Part shown: piece after piece, positions 25,806 to 34,130 of the stretch
How the letters are laid out: each line of letters opens with the position of its first letter
Numbering within the stretch: the stretch's first letter is position 1
Assembly: GCA_965221295.1 (NCBI GenBank)
Contig: OZ244879.1
Span: 434,001 to 498,000 of the forward strand
From: Bin87 sp965221295
Lineage (GTDB): Bacteria > Chloroflexota > Dehalococcoidia > Lucifugimonadales > UBA3495
DNA length: 64,000 nucleotides
Direction of reading: 5' to 3'
Notes under the pieces: generated by a model
The model's input: the letters and a program-made list of their open reading frames with translations, nothing else
Database searches by the model: none
Told to the model about the DNA's origin: nothing
Made by a program: the position numbers and the translations under genes

Positions 25806-25973
25806 TCAAAATTTGCTCAACAGTCGCGTTGAGCGTTTGATGATTACAGGATCATCGTCGTGCGGCCGGGCCCACTGCAAACCGCCCGCATATTCGCGCA
25901 GGAACGAAACCTGGAAGGCCGGCGTCCCGACGCCCGGGCTCCATTCCACGTCGCTGAGCGTCTGCCGGGGCAT
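25806..25973 (-). CDS. Small hypothetical protein (55 aa) between carA and carB
   Basis: A short frame in the 282-base gap between carA and carB, on the operon's strand. It begins MPRQTLSDVEWSPG and ends RSTRLLSKF. AAGGAGG lies 6 bases before its ATG, a better ribosome site than most genes here have, which is the main reason to call it. It contains no transmembrane segment or cysteine and resembles no family I recognise. Its stop is 65 bases before the carB start. It might be a leader peptide affecting carB translation or a small pathway protein; both are guesses. Confidence 0.5.
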   Translation of the reverse strand: MPRQTLSDVEWSPGVGTPAFQVSFLREYAGGLQWARPHDDDPVIIKRSTRLLSKF

Positions 25974-26022
25974 GTCGGCCTCCTTGGAATCGTGGCGCTG
26001 CGCTCTTGGCGTCGGTTTTGGG

Positions 26023-27153
26023 CTACCGGGACCCAGGCGCCGCCGCCGCGTCGTCCACCATGTCGAGGAAGCGGTCGAACAAACCCTCGTTGTCCTTTGG
26101 GCCGGGAGACGCTTCGGAATGGTACTGGATCGTGAACAGGGGCAGATCGCGGTGTCGGAGGCCTTCCACCGTATTATCGTTCAGATTGATTTGGGATACC
26201 TCCAAACCTGGTGGCAGGTTTTCGGCGTCCACAGCGTAACCGTGGTTCTGGGCGGTGATGCGCACCTGTCCAGTTTCCAGGTCCTTGACCGGATGGTTGC
26301 CTCCCCGGTGTCCGAATTTTAGCTTGTAGGTGCGCGCCCCCAACGCCCGGGCCGCCAGTTGATGCCCCAGGCAGATACCCATGATTGGAGTCCGGCCCAG
26401 CAGCTGGCGAACGTTGTCAACGATGTTGCCCAGCAGTTCAGGGTCGCCGGGGCCAGGAGACAACAGCAAACCCGCCGGTTGCATTCCCAGCATCACGTCA
26501 GGCGGCGTGGTGGCCGGCACGGCGATGACCTCGCAGCCGCGGCTTTGCAGCAGGCGCAGGATGTTGTATTTCAAGCCAACGTCGGTGACCAGGATGCGGC
26601 GCACGCCCTGAGGCGGAGGCGCGGTCGGGAAGCCGGCGCTCTCTGACCCATCCCACGAATATCCCTCAGGCGTGGTGACCGTGCTCACCAAATCCAGGTT
26701 GTCATAGCGTGGCAAGTCGGCCAGTTTTCGTAGCGCGGCGTTCGGATCATCGGAGGTCAGCAGGCCCATCATGACGCCACTGGTGCGTAGTCGCCGGGTC
26801 AATGCTCGCGTGTCGATGCCGCTGATGCCCGGCACGTCGAATTCCTTGAGAAAGGCGTCCAGGGTCATGTCGCTGGAACCGTGGCTGGGCAGGTCGCAGC
26901 GCTGGCGAACGATGAGCGCCGCCGCCTGGATTCGGCGGGACTCGAAGTCGGCGCGGTTGATGCCGTAGTTGCCAACCAGCGGGTAGGTCAGGGCAACCAT
27001 CTGCCCCGCGTACGATGGGTCGGTTAGTACTTCCTGGTAGCCCGTCATCGTGGTGTTGAACACCACTTCACCCCAGCCATCCCGCTGGGCCCCAAAGGAC
27101 TCCCCGGTGAATATCGAGCCGTCCTCCAGAACCAGATGCGCCACGTTGCTCAC
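26023..27153 (-). CDS. carA: Carbamoyl-phosphate synthase small subunit
   Basis: The glutaminase subunit of carbamoyl-phosphate synthase, feeding ammonia to CarB. The N-terminal CarA domain has VFNTTMTGYQEVLTDPSY; the C-terminal class I amidotransferase shows the nucleophile in GICLGHQL and the His/Glu pair in QYHSEASPGP. 376 aa, complete. It starts with GTG, whose GTGA overlaps the pyrC stop, so it is coupled to pyrC. carB follows after a 282-base gap that holds a 55-aa frame. Confidence 0.96.
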   Translation of the reverse strand: MSNVAHLVLEDGSIFTGESFGAQRDGWGEVVFNTTMTGYQEVLTDPSYAGQMVALTYPLVGNYGINRADFESRRIQAAALIVRQRCDLPSHGSSDMTLDAFLKEFDVPGISGIDTRALTRRLRTSGVMMGLLTSDDPNAALRKLADLPRYDNLDLVSTVTTPEGYSWDGSESAGFPTAPPPQGVRRILVTDVGLKYNILRLLQSRGCEVIAVPATTPPDVMLGMQPAGLLLSPGPGDPELLGNIVDNVRQLLGRTPIMGICLGHQLAARALGARTYKLKFGHRGGNHPVKDLETGQVRITAQNHGYAVDAENLPPGLEVSQINLNDNTVEGLRHRDLPLFTIQYHSEASPGPKDNEGLFDRFLDMVDDAAAAPGSR

Positions 27154-28574
27154 GCAATGTCTCCTTTGTTCGATGCCGCAGGGTTCGATACCGCAGTGAT
27201 CGATGCCGCAGGATTCAATACGGCAGGTTCCTCAAACACCACACGCCCGCCTACTATTGTCGCGGCGACCCGACCATGCAACTCAACCCCGTTCAGGGGC
27301 GTGTTGCGCCCCATGGAAGCGAACTGGTTCACGTCCACCGTCCAGGCCGCTTCGGGGTCAAACAGCGTCACGTCTGCCGGAGTTCCCGGCGTGAGGGCGG
27401 CGTACTCGTGTAGGTCGTTGCCCAGCGCCCTGGCGGGCCCGGTGGTCAGTCTCTCGACCATGGTGGGCAGGCTCACGGCGCCACTGCGCACGGTGGCCAG
27501 CAGGGAACCCAGGGCCGTTTCCAACACGCTGATGCCGAAGGCTGCCTCCTGATAAGTGCATTCCTTGCTCACCCGCTCGTGGGGCGCGTGGTCGGTGGCG
27601 ATGCAATCGATGGTTCCGTCGGCCAATCCGGCCACGCAGGCCGCGACATCGGCTTGAGAGCGCAATGGAGGGTAAACCTTGGTGTGGGTGTCGTAAGCCA
27701 AGGGGCCGGCGGCGACGTTGGGATCTCCCTTGCCGCCCAGGGCCCACGCCTCGGTGAGCATGAGATGATGCGGGCACACCTCGGCGGTGACGGGGATGCC
27801 TCGTTCCTTGGCCTGGCGGACCAACGCCACGCTGCCCGCCGAGCTGAGGTGCGCCAAATGCAGCCGGCCGCCGGTCAACTCGGCCAGGGCGATGTCCCGG
27901 GCCACCATGGCTTCTTCGGCCACTGCGGGGATTCCGGCCAGGCCCAAACGGCTGCTGACCCAACCCTCGGCCATGACACCGCCGGAGCATAGCGCGTGGT
28001 CTTCGCAGTGGTTGCTAATGGGGATCCCGAGATCCCGGCTGTACGTTAGCGCCAATCGCATCAGGCTGGGATCATGAACCGGGTCGCCGTCGTCGCTGAA
28101 GGCCACCACGCCGGCCGACATCAGTTCTTCCATGTCGGCCAGTTCGTGACCTTGACGACCCTTGGTGACGCAACCCACCACGCGGACGCGAGCAGGAGCG
28201 CCGGCGGCCCGACTGGTTACGTAGTCGACCACGGCGGCGTTGTCGATGGCTGGATCCGTGTTCGGCATGGCGCAGATGGTGGTGAACCCGCCGCGCGCCG
28301 CAGCCTGCGACCCGGTGGCGATGGTTTCCTTGTACTCGAATCCCGGCTCGCGCAGGTGGGTATGGATGTCAATGAAACCCGGACACACCACCAGGCCGCC
28401 GGCAGGGATTACCCGCGCGTCGCCAGGCAGAGCATCAGCGGGGATCTGGCGGTCAACCGCGCTGATCTGGCCATCGGCGATGAGCACGTCGAACGCGCCA
28501 TCGCGGCCGTTGGCTGGATCGATCACCCGGCCGCCGGCGATCAGGATGGGAGCGCTTTGAGGAGGCGTGGCCAT
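27150..28574 (-). CDS. pyrC: Dihydroorotase
   Basis: Amidohydrolase-fold zinc enzyme that cyclises N-carbamoyl-aspartate to dihydroorotate. The metal-binding GFIDIHTHLREPG is at about residues 64-76, with MPNTDPAID, SNHCEDH and DCIATDHAPH further on. 474 aa is slightly long: the C-terminus carries an unusual tail with a repeated AVSNPAAS-like motif encoded by short degenerate DNA repeats at about 27169-27232. Four bases separate it from pyrB, and its stop overlaps carA. Confidence 0.95.
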   Translation of the reverse strand: MATPPQSAPILIAGGRVIDPANGRDGAFDVLIADGQISAVDRQIPADALPGDARVIPAGGLVVCPGFIDIHTHLREPGFEYKETIATGSQAAARGGFTTICAMPNTDPAIDNAAVVDYVTSRAAGAPARVRVVGCVTKGRQGHELADMEELMSAGVVAFSDDGDPVHDPSLMRLALTYSRDLGIPISNHCEDHALCSGGVMAEGWVSSRLGLAGIPAVAEEAMVARDIALAELTGGRLHLAHLSSAGSVALVRQAKERGIPVTAEVCPHHLMLTEAWALGGKGDPNVAAGPLAYDTHTKVYPPLRSQADVAACVAGLADGTIDCIATDHAPHERVSKECTYQEAAFGISVLETALGSLLATVRSGAVSLPTMVERLTTGPARALGNDLHEYAALTPGTPADVTLFDPEAAWTVDVNQFASMGRNTPLNGVELHGRVAATIVGGRVVFEEPAVLNPAASITAVSNPAASNKGDIA

Positions 28575-28577
28575 GGT

Positions 28578-29609
28578 TCAGTCCTCCACCGCAGCCGCGC
28601 CCACCAGTTGGTACAGCAGGGCCATACGAATCGCGACGCCGTTGGTCACCTGTTGTTCGATCAGCGAGCGGCGCCCGTGGGCCAACCCGCTGCTGACTTC
28701 GACGCCCTCATTCATGGGGCCCGGGTGCATCAGCAGGGCGTTGGGTTTGGCCCGGAGCATCCGCTGGTCGTTGACCTGCCAACGGCGGATGTACTCCCGC
28801 AGGCTGGGGAAGAAGCCGCGCCGTTGACGTTCCAACTGGAGACGCAGGGCCATCACCAAGTCCGCGCTTTCGATCGCCGCGTCCAGATTGGGTTCCACGC
28901 TGACGTTAGCCAGCGGGTTGGCGATGCCGTTGGTGTCGCGCCCCCACCCGGCCGGGGTGAGCGGGTCCGGCATGAGGGTGCCCGGTCCCGAGAGGACAAC
29001 CTGCGCGTTGGCCTTGGCGAAGCCCCAGATCGCAGACCGGGCCACCCGGCTGTGAAGCGCGTCGCCAACGATCACCACCTTGCGTCCGGCCAGTTCGCCC
29101 AAATGGTCGCGGGCGGTGCACAGGTCCAGGAGGCCCTGGGTAGGGTGGGCATGGGCGCCGTCTCCCGCGTTGATTACGGAGACGCTGTTGAGGTTGCGAG
29201 CCAGGAAATGAGGCGCGCCGGCGTGGGGATGTCGAACAACGATCACGTCCACCCCCATGGCCTGAAGGGTCAACCCGGTGTTCAGCAGCGATTCGCCTTT
29301 TTCGACGCTGCTGGCGGAAGCGGTCATGTTGATAACGTCGGCGCTGAGGATCTTGCCAGCTTCCTCAAAGGAAATTCGCGTCCGGGTGCTGGCTTCATAG
29401 AACAGCGTTACGATCACGCGGCCACGCAGCGCCGGTACTTTCTTGACGTCCCGTTCCAGCACGGCGCGCATGGCGGCGGCGTTGTCCAGCGTGGCCGTGA
29501 TTTCCTCGGATGTGAAATCGTCCAAGTCGAGCACGTGCCGGCGCATCCCGGGAACCGCAACGGCGTTGCTCTGGACAACGTGGGCGTCGACGCCAACGGT
29601 CCCTGCCAT
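28578..29609 (-). CDS. pyrB: Aspartate carbamoyltransferase catalytic subunit
   Basis: Transfers the carbamoyl group to aspartate, the committed step of pyrimidine synthesis. The carbamoyl-phosphate loop FYEASTRTRISFE, the GDGAHAHPTQ motif and GDALHSRVARS are intact. 343 aa, a little longer than the usual 310 because of an N-terminal extension. No regulatory PyrI gene is seen. Its ATG overlaps the pyrR stop (ATGA), so expression is coupled to PyrR. Confidence 0.96.
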   Translation of the reverse strand: MAGTVGVDAHVVQSNAVAVPGMRRHVLDLDDFTSEEITATLDNAAAMRAVLERDVKKVPALRGRVIVTLFYEASTRTRISFEEAGKILSADVINMTASASSVEKGESLLNTGLTLQAMGVDVIVVRHPHAGAPHFLARNLNSVSVINAGDGAHAHPTQGLLDLCTARDHLGELAGRKVVIVGDALHSRVARSAIWGFAKANAQVVLSGPGTLMPDPLTPAGWGRDTNGIANPLANVSVEPNLDAAIESADLVMALRLQLERQRRGFFPSLREYIRRWQVNDQRMLRAKPNALLMHPGPMNEGVEVSSGLAHGRRSLIEQQVTNGVAIRMALLYQLVGAAAVED

Positions 29610-30190
29610 CAGAGCGCCCCCCGTTCCAGGATGGACACGTCATCCACGCCATCGGTTTCGTGGAAGCGCACGCGGACCAGTTCCATCTGGCGAGTGGGAA
29701 TGTTTTTGCCCACGAAGTCGGCGCGTATGGGCAACTCTCGGTGACCTCGGTCCACCAGGGCGGCCAGTTGGATCCGCAGGGGCCGTCCCAGGTCGCTGAT
29801 GGCGTCCATGGCGGCGCGAGCGGTGCGGCCCGTGTACAGCACGTCATCCACCAGCACTACGACGCGGCCCGCCACGTCCACCGGCATCGTGGTTGGACGT
29901 ACCCGCATCCGAGGCCGCTCCGAAAGATCGTCGCGGTACAGGTTGATGTCCAAGCGTCCCACCGGGACCGACACGCGCTCGGACTGTTCGATGTGTCGCG
30001 CCAGCCGTTCCGCCAGGGGAACGCCCCTGGTCCGGACGCCGGCCAGCAGCAAGCCGTTGGGCCCGTGATTGCGCTCCAGGATCTCGTGGAACATTCTGGT
30101 GACGGCGCGCCGAATTTCGTCGGCGTCCATGATGCTCCGGCCCAGCAGGTTGGATTCTCCGACGGAGCCCGCGCCGGATCTTGCAGCCAT
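29609..30190 (-). CDS. pyrR: PyrR: pyr operon RNA-binding attenuator / uracil phosphoribosyltransferase
   Basis: PyrR binds a conserved loop in pyr leader RNA when UMP is high and promotes termination; it also has uracil phosphoribosyltransferase activity. The PRPP motif VVLVDDVLYTGRTARAA is at about residues 110-126, and the basic RNA-binding stretch near DLSERPRMRVRPT is present. 193 aa; the first 20 residues (to MDADEIRRAV) are not conserved, so the internal ATG at 30130 could be the start. It is first in the pyr operon and is preceded by a matching PyrR RNA loop and attenuator hairpin. Confidence 0.95.
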   Translation of the reverse strand: MAARSGAGSVGESNLLGRSIMDADEIRRAVTRMFHEILERNHGPNGLLLAGVRTRGVPLAERLARHIEQSERVSVPVGRLDINLYRDDLSERPRMRVRPTTMPVDVAGRVVVLVDDVLYTGRTARAAMDAISDLGRPLRIQLAALVDRGHRELPIRADFVGKNIPTRQMELVRVRFHETDGVDDVSILERGAL

Positions 30191-30210
30191 GTTGTCTATG
30201 GTAGTTATTA

Positions 30211-30249
30211 GAAAGCCCCGCGGCGCCGGTTCAGGATCCGGTGGCGGGG
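30211..30249 (-). terminator. Attenuator hairpin of the pyr leader
   Basis: On the - strand RNA, CCCCGC pairs with GCGGGG, enclosing an inner CCGG/CCGG stem, and is followed by CTTTCTAATAACT. It lies 21 bases before the pyrR ATG and downstream of the PyrR-binding motif, the position of the conditional terminator in known pyr leaders. The U-tract is short. Confidence 0.65.
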
Positions 30250-30311
30250 TTGCGCGACGCGCCGGACGCGAGCGGGCAATTCGCTCGTCCGTGCCATGCG
30301 CCTGCTTTGCC

Positions 30312-30325
30312 AGCCTCGCCGGACT
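30312..30325 (-). promoter_or_regulatory. PyrR-binding RNA loop (anti-antiterminator)
   Basis: The - strand reads AGTCCGGCGAGGCT, matching every position of the established PyrR-binding consensus ARUCCNGNGAGGYU. It lies 122 bases before the pyrR ATG and about 20 bases after the predicted transcription start. With UMP-bound PyrR the loop would be stabilised and the downstream attenuator at 30211-30249 would form. Confidence 0.88.
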
Positions 30326-30351
30326 GCCTTAAAAGCGGCATTCTGACTCAG

Positions 30352-30380
30352 TGAATAAATGCTAACACGGGCGGGGACAA
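30352..30380 (-). promoter_or_regulatory. Candidate pyr operon promoter
   Basis: On the - strand TTGTCC (plus bases 30375-30380) is followed after 17 bases by TATTCA (30352-30357). Each hexamer matches consensus moderately. It would start the leader at about 30345, leaving a 155-base leader with the PyrR loop and terminator. Confidence 0.4.
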
Positions 30381-30436
30381 TTGGGAATACGTGAATTGCT
30401 GATTCCGTAGGCAATTTGCGGATTGCGTAACTACCC

Positions 30437-32467
30437 TCAGCCGGACACTCGCTTGCGCCGGTTATCGATGTAGTCGACCAGCACGTATTCTCCCAAGTTC
30501 TCGCTGCTGCTGTAGAATGCCCGGCCCCGATTGATTCGGGTCATGCGATCCACGAAGTTCACCAGCTGGTAGTTGTTTTCGAGCATGAAGGTGTTGATTA
30601 CGATGCCTTCCTGGGTGCATCGCCGCACTTCTTTCAGCGTTTCCAGCTCGGTTCGATAGCTGGGTGGATAGGCGAAGTACGCCTGGTCGCCCTCCAGGTG
30701 GGCGGTAGGTTCGCCGTCGGTAATGACCAGAATTTGGCGAGCGCCGCCCTTCTCCCTGGACAGCAACTTGCGCGACAGCATCAGCGCGTGGTGAAGATTG
30801 GTGCCCGAAACCCAGTTGTTCCATGTCAATCCGGCCAGGTCTTCTTCCTCCAGCTCGCGGGCATAATCGGAGAAGCCCACCACATGGAGGGTGTCCCGTG
30901 GGTATTGCTGGCGGATCAGGGCGAACAGGGCGAGGGTCACCTTCTTGGCCGCCGCCCAGTTGTTGAACAGACCCATGGAGCGGCTCTGGTCGAGCAGCAC
31001 GATGGTGGCGGCCCGCGTCATGTGCTCGTTGCGGTAGATTTCAAAGTCGTCGGGACGCAGTTGGACTGGGGTTTGCTGACCGCCACGCACGACGGCGTTC
31101 TTAATGGTGGCCTGCAGGTCGAGTTGGAGCGGGTCGCCGAACTCGTAGGTCTTGGTATCGCCCAGCAGGTCGCCGCCGGCGCCGCGAGTGTCCAGCTCGT
31201 GGTTGCCGATACGGTCCTTTTTGAGGCGCTGGAAGACTTCACGCATGGCCTTTTGCCCGATGCGCCTGATGCCACGAGCGGTGAGGGACAGGTCGTCGTC
31301 GCCGGTGATGTACCCGGCTTCCTTGAGCATCTGTCGCAGGCGGTCCATTTCTTCCCAGGCGCGGCGGGCCTCTTCGCCGAGCAGTTCGGCCAGTTGCTCC
31401 GGGTCCACGTCGTCTAGGTTGCCGGTGCGCATGGCTTGTTGCAAGGATTGTTCCAGCCGGTCCAACGACTGCATCTGTTCCATGGCCGCCATGGCCTGAT
31501 CCAACGTCATGCTGTCATCGCCAAGGAACGGATACTGTCGGGCCAGTTCGTCGGGCGGCATCAACGACTGCATCAGGCTGGCGAATTCGGCCATTTCGTC
31601 CATGAGCCGCGGGTCCATGGCAGACTGCATGGCGTCTTCCAACTCCCGCCGGGCGTCGGGCGACAGGCTGTCCATTAGGGACTGCATCTGGGCCATCTGC
31701 TGCTGGATCCGCTCCATCAATTCGTCCAGACTCTGAGGCGGGTCGTCACCGAACATGGGCCCCCACTTCTGCATGAAATTCTCAAAGCCGGGGTCGCGAC
31801 CCTCCATGCGATCACGGAGCATCTGGTTGAGGTCGCGCATCATTTCGCGCATGGCCTCCATCTGCTCCGGGGACATATTCTGCATCTGGTCGCGCATTTG
31901 CTGGGAAACGTTCTGGGCCATCTGGCTCTTCAGCAGGTCCAGCAATTCCTGGAACTGCCGCTGCGCGTCCGGGTCCATGAAGTCGTAGTCCATGAGTACC
32001 TGAATCTGACCACCGATGCCGTCGGGCAGGTCGTCCAGCTTGTCCAGGTTGCGCTGGGCGCGTTCTTGCAGCAGCCGGTTCAACGCCCGCTGTTGTTCCT
32101 TCCCCTCCATGTCCTCAGGTTCGGGGCGGTCCGCCGCCTCGTCCAGCCGGCGTTGGATGCCCTCGCGTTCGGCGCGCAGGATATTGTCCAGCCGCTCTTT
32201 GAGGTCATCGACCACAGAATCCAGGTTGCTCTGCTGCAACTGCTGGCGGCGCTGCTGTTTCAACTGTTCCATCAGCTGCCGCAGGTTGGGCATCTGCGAG
32301 CCGTCGCGATCCTGCATCCCATTGCGGAACAGGTCGCGCAGGGCGCGGGACAGGTCGCCGTGCTGCAGCAGATCATCTGACAGCGCGTCCATCAAATCGC
32401 TGGCGTCAATGTCAAAGATCTGCTGAGAGCCATCCCACTGGGAGTAACGGTAGCGTTGGTACAGCAT
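30437..32467 (-). CDS. VWA-domain protein with long acidic helical N-terminus
   Basis: A 676-aa protein. The first 440 residues or so are Gln/Met/Glu/Asp/Arg-rich and predicted largely helical; the C-terminus (about 490-676) is a von Willebrand factor A domain with a complete MIDAS: DQSRS, a Thr in SGTNLHHAL and ITDGEP. Similar proteins often pair with MoxR/Mg-chelatase-like AAA ATPases, but no AAA gene is nearby. The ATG at 32467 was chosen because GGAGG lies 6 bases upstream and conserved MLYQRYRYSQWDG begins there; the frame extends to a GTG at 32524. Exact function unknown. Confidence 0.8.
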   Translation of the reverse strand: MLYQRYRYSQWDGSQQIFDIDASDLMDALSDDLLQHGDLSRALRDLFRNGMQDRDGSQMPNLRQLMEQLKQQRRQQLQQSNLDSVVDDLKERLDNILRAEREGIQRRLDEAADRPEPEDMEGKEQQRALNRLLQERAQRNLDKLDDLPDGIGGQIQVLMDYDFMDPDAQRQFQELLDLLKSQMAQNVSQQMRDQMQNMSPEQMEAMREMMRDLNQMLRDRMEGRDPGFENFMQKWGPMFGDDPPQSLDELMERIQQQMAQMQSLMDSLSPDARRELEDAMQSAMDPRLMDEMAEFASLMQSLMPPDELARQYPFLGDDSMTLDQAMAAMEQMQSLDRLEQSLQQAMRTGNLDDVDPEQLAELLGEEARRAWEEMDRLRQMLKEAGYITGDDDLSLTARGIRRIGQKAMREVFQRLKKDRIGNHELDTRGAGGDLLGDTKTYEFGDPLQLDLQATIKNAVVRGGQQTPVQLRPDDFEIYRNEHMTRAATIVLLDQSRSMGLFNNWAAAKKVTLALFALIRQQYPRDTLHVVGFSDYARELEEEDLAGLTWNNWVSGTNLHHALMLSRKLLSREKGGARQILVITDGEPTAHLEGDQAYFAYPPSYRTELETLKEVRRCTQEGIVINTFMLENNYQLVNFVDRMTRINRGRAFYSSSENLGEYVLVDYIDNRRKRVSG

Positions 32468-32514
32468 GGGCGACCTCCGGCCGAGCCGGCGTGCGTGGCG
32501 GCGACAATGGGCGG

Positions 32515-32523
32515 ATGATAACA
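32515..32523 (-). promoter_or_regulatory. Extended -10 promoter element for the VWA gene
   Basis: The - strand reads TGTTATCAT, 48 bases before the ATG at 32467 and within the gap after the isochorismatase-like gene, so the VWA gene may have its own promoter. Confidence 0.4.
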
Positions 32524-32548
32524 CAGGCCGCCGACAGGGGCGGAGCGT

Positions 32549-33070
32549 TCACACCAACTGGGCGCCCAGTATCTTGACCATGTGATCCAGGGCCCACCGG
32601 TGCGCCTCGTCGTCAAAGGAGGCCACGCAGTCTTGGGGGATCTCGACGGCGTAGTCGCGGTTGCGCGCGTCGGAGGTGGTGTGCATGACGCAGATGTCAG
32701 TGCACACCCCGCAGATGATCACCTTGTCTGGGTTCAGGCTGGCCAGTCGTTCTTCGAGGTCGGTATTGAAGAATCCGCTGTAGCGGTTCTTGGGCACCAC
32801 GTTGGACTCGCGCACCCACTGGGCCAGTTCGGATATGACCTCGGGTTCTTCGGTGCCGATGACGCAATGCACCGGGAACATCTGGAATTCCAGGTCGTCG
32901 GGCAGGTGGTGATCGGATATGAACAGGATGGCCGCCCCGGATTCCGCTTCGCGGCGCAGCAAGGCTTGCACCGGCGGGATGATCTGGCGGGCGGCGTCTC
33001 CGCAATAGAGGTTGTGGCCAGGTTCCAGGAACCCACGCACCATATCAACCACCAAAACCGCGTTAGCCAT
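32549..33070 (-). CDS. Isochorismatase-family cysteine hydrolase (nicotinamidase-like)
   Basis: A 173-aa single-domain hydrolase. The catalytic triad is visible: Asp in LVVDMVRGF, Lys in VVPKNRYSGF and Cys in GVCTDICVMHT. The spacing and metal-site residues resemble nicotinamidases, which hydrolyse nicotinamide to nicotinate for NAD salvage, but the wider family includes several amidases. GGAGG is upstream of the ATG. The VWA gene follows 81 bases downstream. Confidence 0.86.
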   Translation of the reverse strand: MANAVLVVDMVRGFLEPGHNLYCGDAARQIIPPVQALLRREAESGAAILFISDHHLPDDLEFQMFPVHCVIGTEEPEVISELAQWVRESNVVPKNRYSGFFNTDLEERLASLNPDKVIICGVCTDICVMHTTSDARNRDYAVEIPQDCVASFDDEAHRWALDHMVKILGAQLV

Positions 33071-33260
33071 ATTCGCTTGCCTCCGTGTGGTATCGGATCT
33101 CAGTTTCGTCCAGCTATTGGCTATCAGGCAAGACTAGAATGGAACGAATCCTGCCCTACAGAATTTGACGATAAGACGCCATCGTGGTAGGATTGAAGTG
33201 GTCGACAGGGCCCCGCTAGTTGGTCCGTTGGGCCGTTTGGCCCAGTCGGCCCCTCTTCTT

Positions 33261-33630
33261 ATGTATATCATTTACTTGGACGAGTCCGGCACGTACACAG
33301 AGGCCCGCCAACACGAAGTGGCGGGCCTCGCTGTGTTTAAGCGGTACACATACCAAATCGCGCAGGGCGGACATCGTTGGGGCGCCCACGCGCAACTTGG
33401 CCGATATACCCTACTTCGCCCCCGCACGCAACACTCGCTTGTTGCAACTGGCCGATTTCGTGTCCAACGCCGTCTATAGGCGTTACGAAAATGGGGATGC
33501 CAGAACCTTTGACGCCATCATGCCTCGCTTTGACCAGGCGAATGGGAGGATCCACGGGTTGTTTCATTTGGCCAAAGAACCGTGGAGCTGTTACTGCCCG
33601 GCCTGTCTTTCCCGGCGCGTCCAAGCCTAG
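33261..33630 (+). pseudogene. DUF3800 protein relic, frameshifted and internally deleted
   Basis: The N-terminus MYIIYLDESGTYTEA and EVAGLAVFKR, typical of DUF3800 proteins, is in one frame from 33261. The C-terminal hallmark PARNTRLLQLADFVSNAVYR with RFDQANGRIHGLFH is in another frame ending at 33630. Together they cover about 120 residues of a family normally 220-260, so the middle is missing and the frames do not join. An extended -10 (TGGTAGGAT, 33185-33193) still stands upstream. DUF3800 genes are common in mobile or defence regions. The end overlaps the stop of the convergent GDYXXLXY gene. Confidence 0.75.
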
Positions 33631-34130
33631 TTCGCCGGCGGAGCGAACGGCGCTCCGTCCACCAATACGCGCTTGATGACCGCGTTGCCCGAAGCGTCCA
33701 GCGACACCACCACCTTGACGTCTTGGGCCCTTTCGATGACGCGACCAGTACCCTCGGGCACGAAGTAGGTTCCGATGCCGAAATCGATGCGGCCCCGGTC
33801 GTTGATGCGCCCTCGAATGTACACCTCCGTGGATTCCGGCCGGCGCCATGATTGTTCCTCAGCGCACCATACGTCGCCACATTCGCGCAGCGTCACGAAC
33901 ACCTCGCTGCCCGCCGGACGGTCGCTGAGCCGCCGGCGCAACTCGGCGATTTCGTAGTCCAGAATGGCGTAGTCTCCCTGCAGCAGCGAACGCGGGTCCA
34001 CGGGAACGGTTTGCAGCGTCACTTCCCGACCCTGCGTCAGGGCGGCCTCGCGTACAATGGTGAAGACCAACAGCCCAATGACCTGGGCCGCCACCAAGGC
34101 AAACAGCAGTACGGTGACGCGGCGGCTCAT
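33627..34130 (-). CDS. GDYXXLXY-domain membrane-anchored protein
   Basis: A 167-aa protein with one N-terminal membrane segment (VTVLLFALVAAQVIGLLVFTIV) and the signature LLQGDYAILDYEI at about residues 48-60, the GDYxxLxY motif that names this family of unknown function. The start overlaps the stop of the DUF2157 gene (ATGA), the usual genomic pairing for the family. Probably faces the cell exterior. Confidence 0.85.
   Translation of the reverse strand: MSRRVTVLLFALVAAQVIGLLVFTIVREAALTQGREVTLQTVPVDPRSLLQGDYAILDYEIAELRRRLSDRPAGSEVFVTLRECGDVWCAEEQSWRRPESTEVYIRGRINDRGRIDFGIGTYFVPEGTGRVIERAQDVKVVVSLDASGNAVIKRVLVDGAPFAPPAN

Noticed and set aside
28074..29744. 556-residue open frame on the + strand across the pyr genes
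   Set aside because: It lies antisense to pyrB, pyrC and pyrR, which carry full catalytic motifs; no conserved sequence in this frame.
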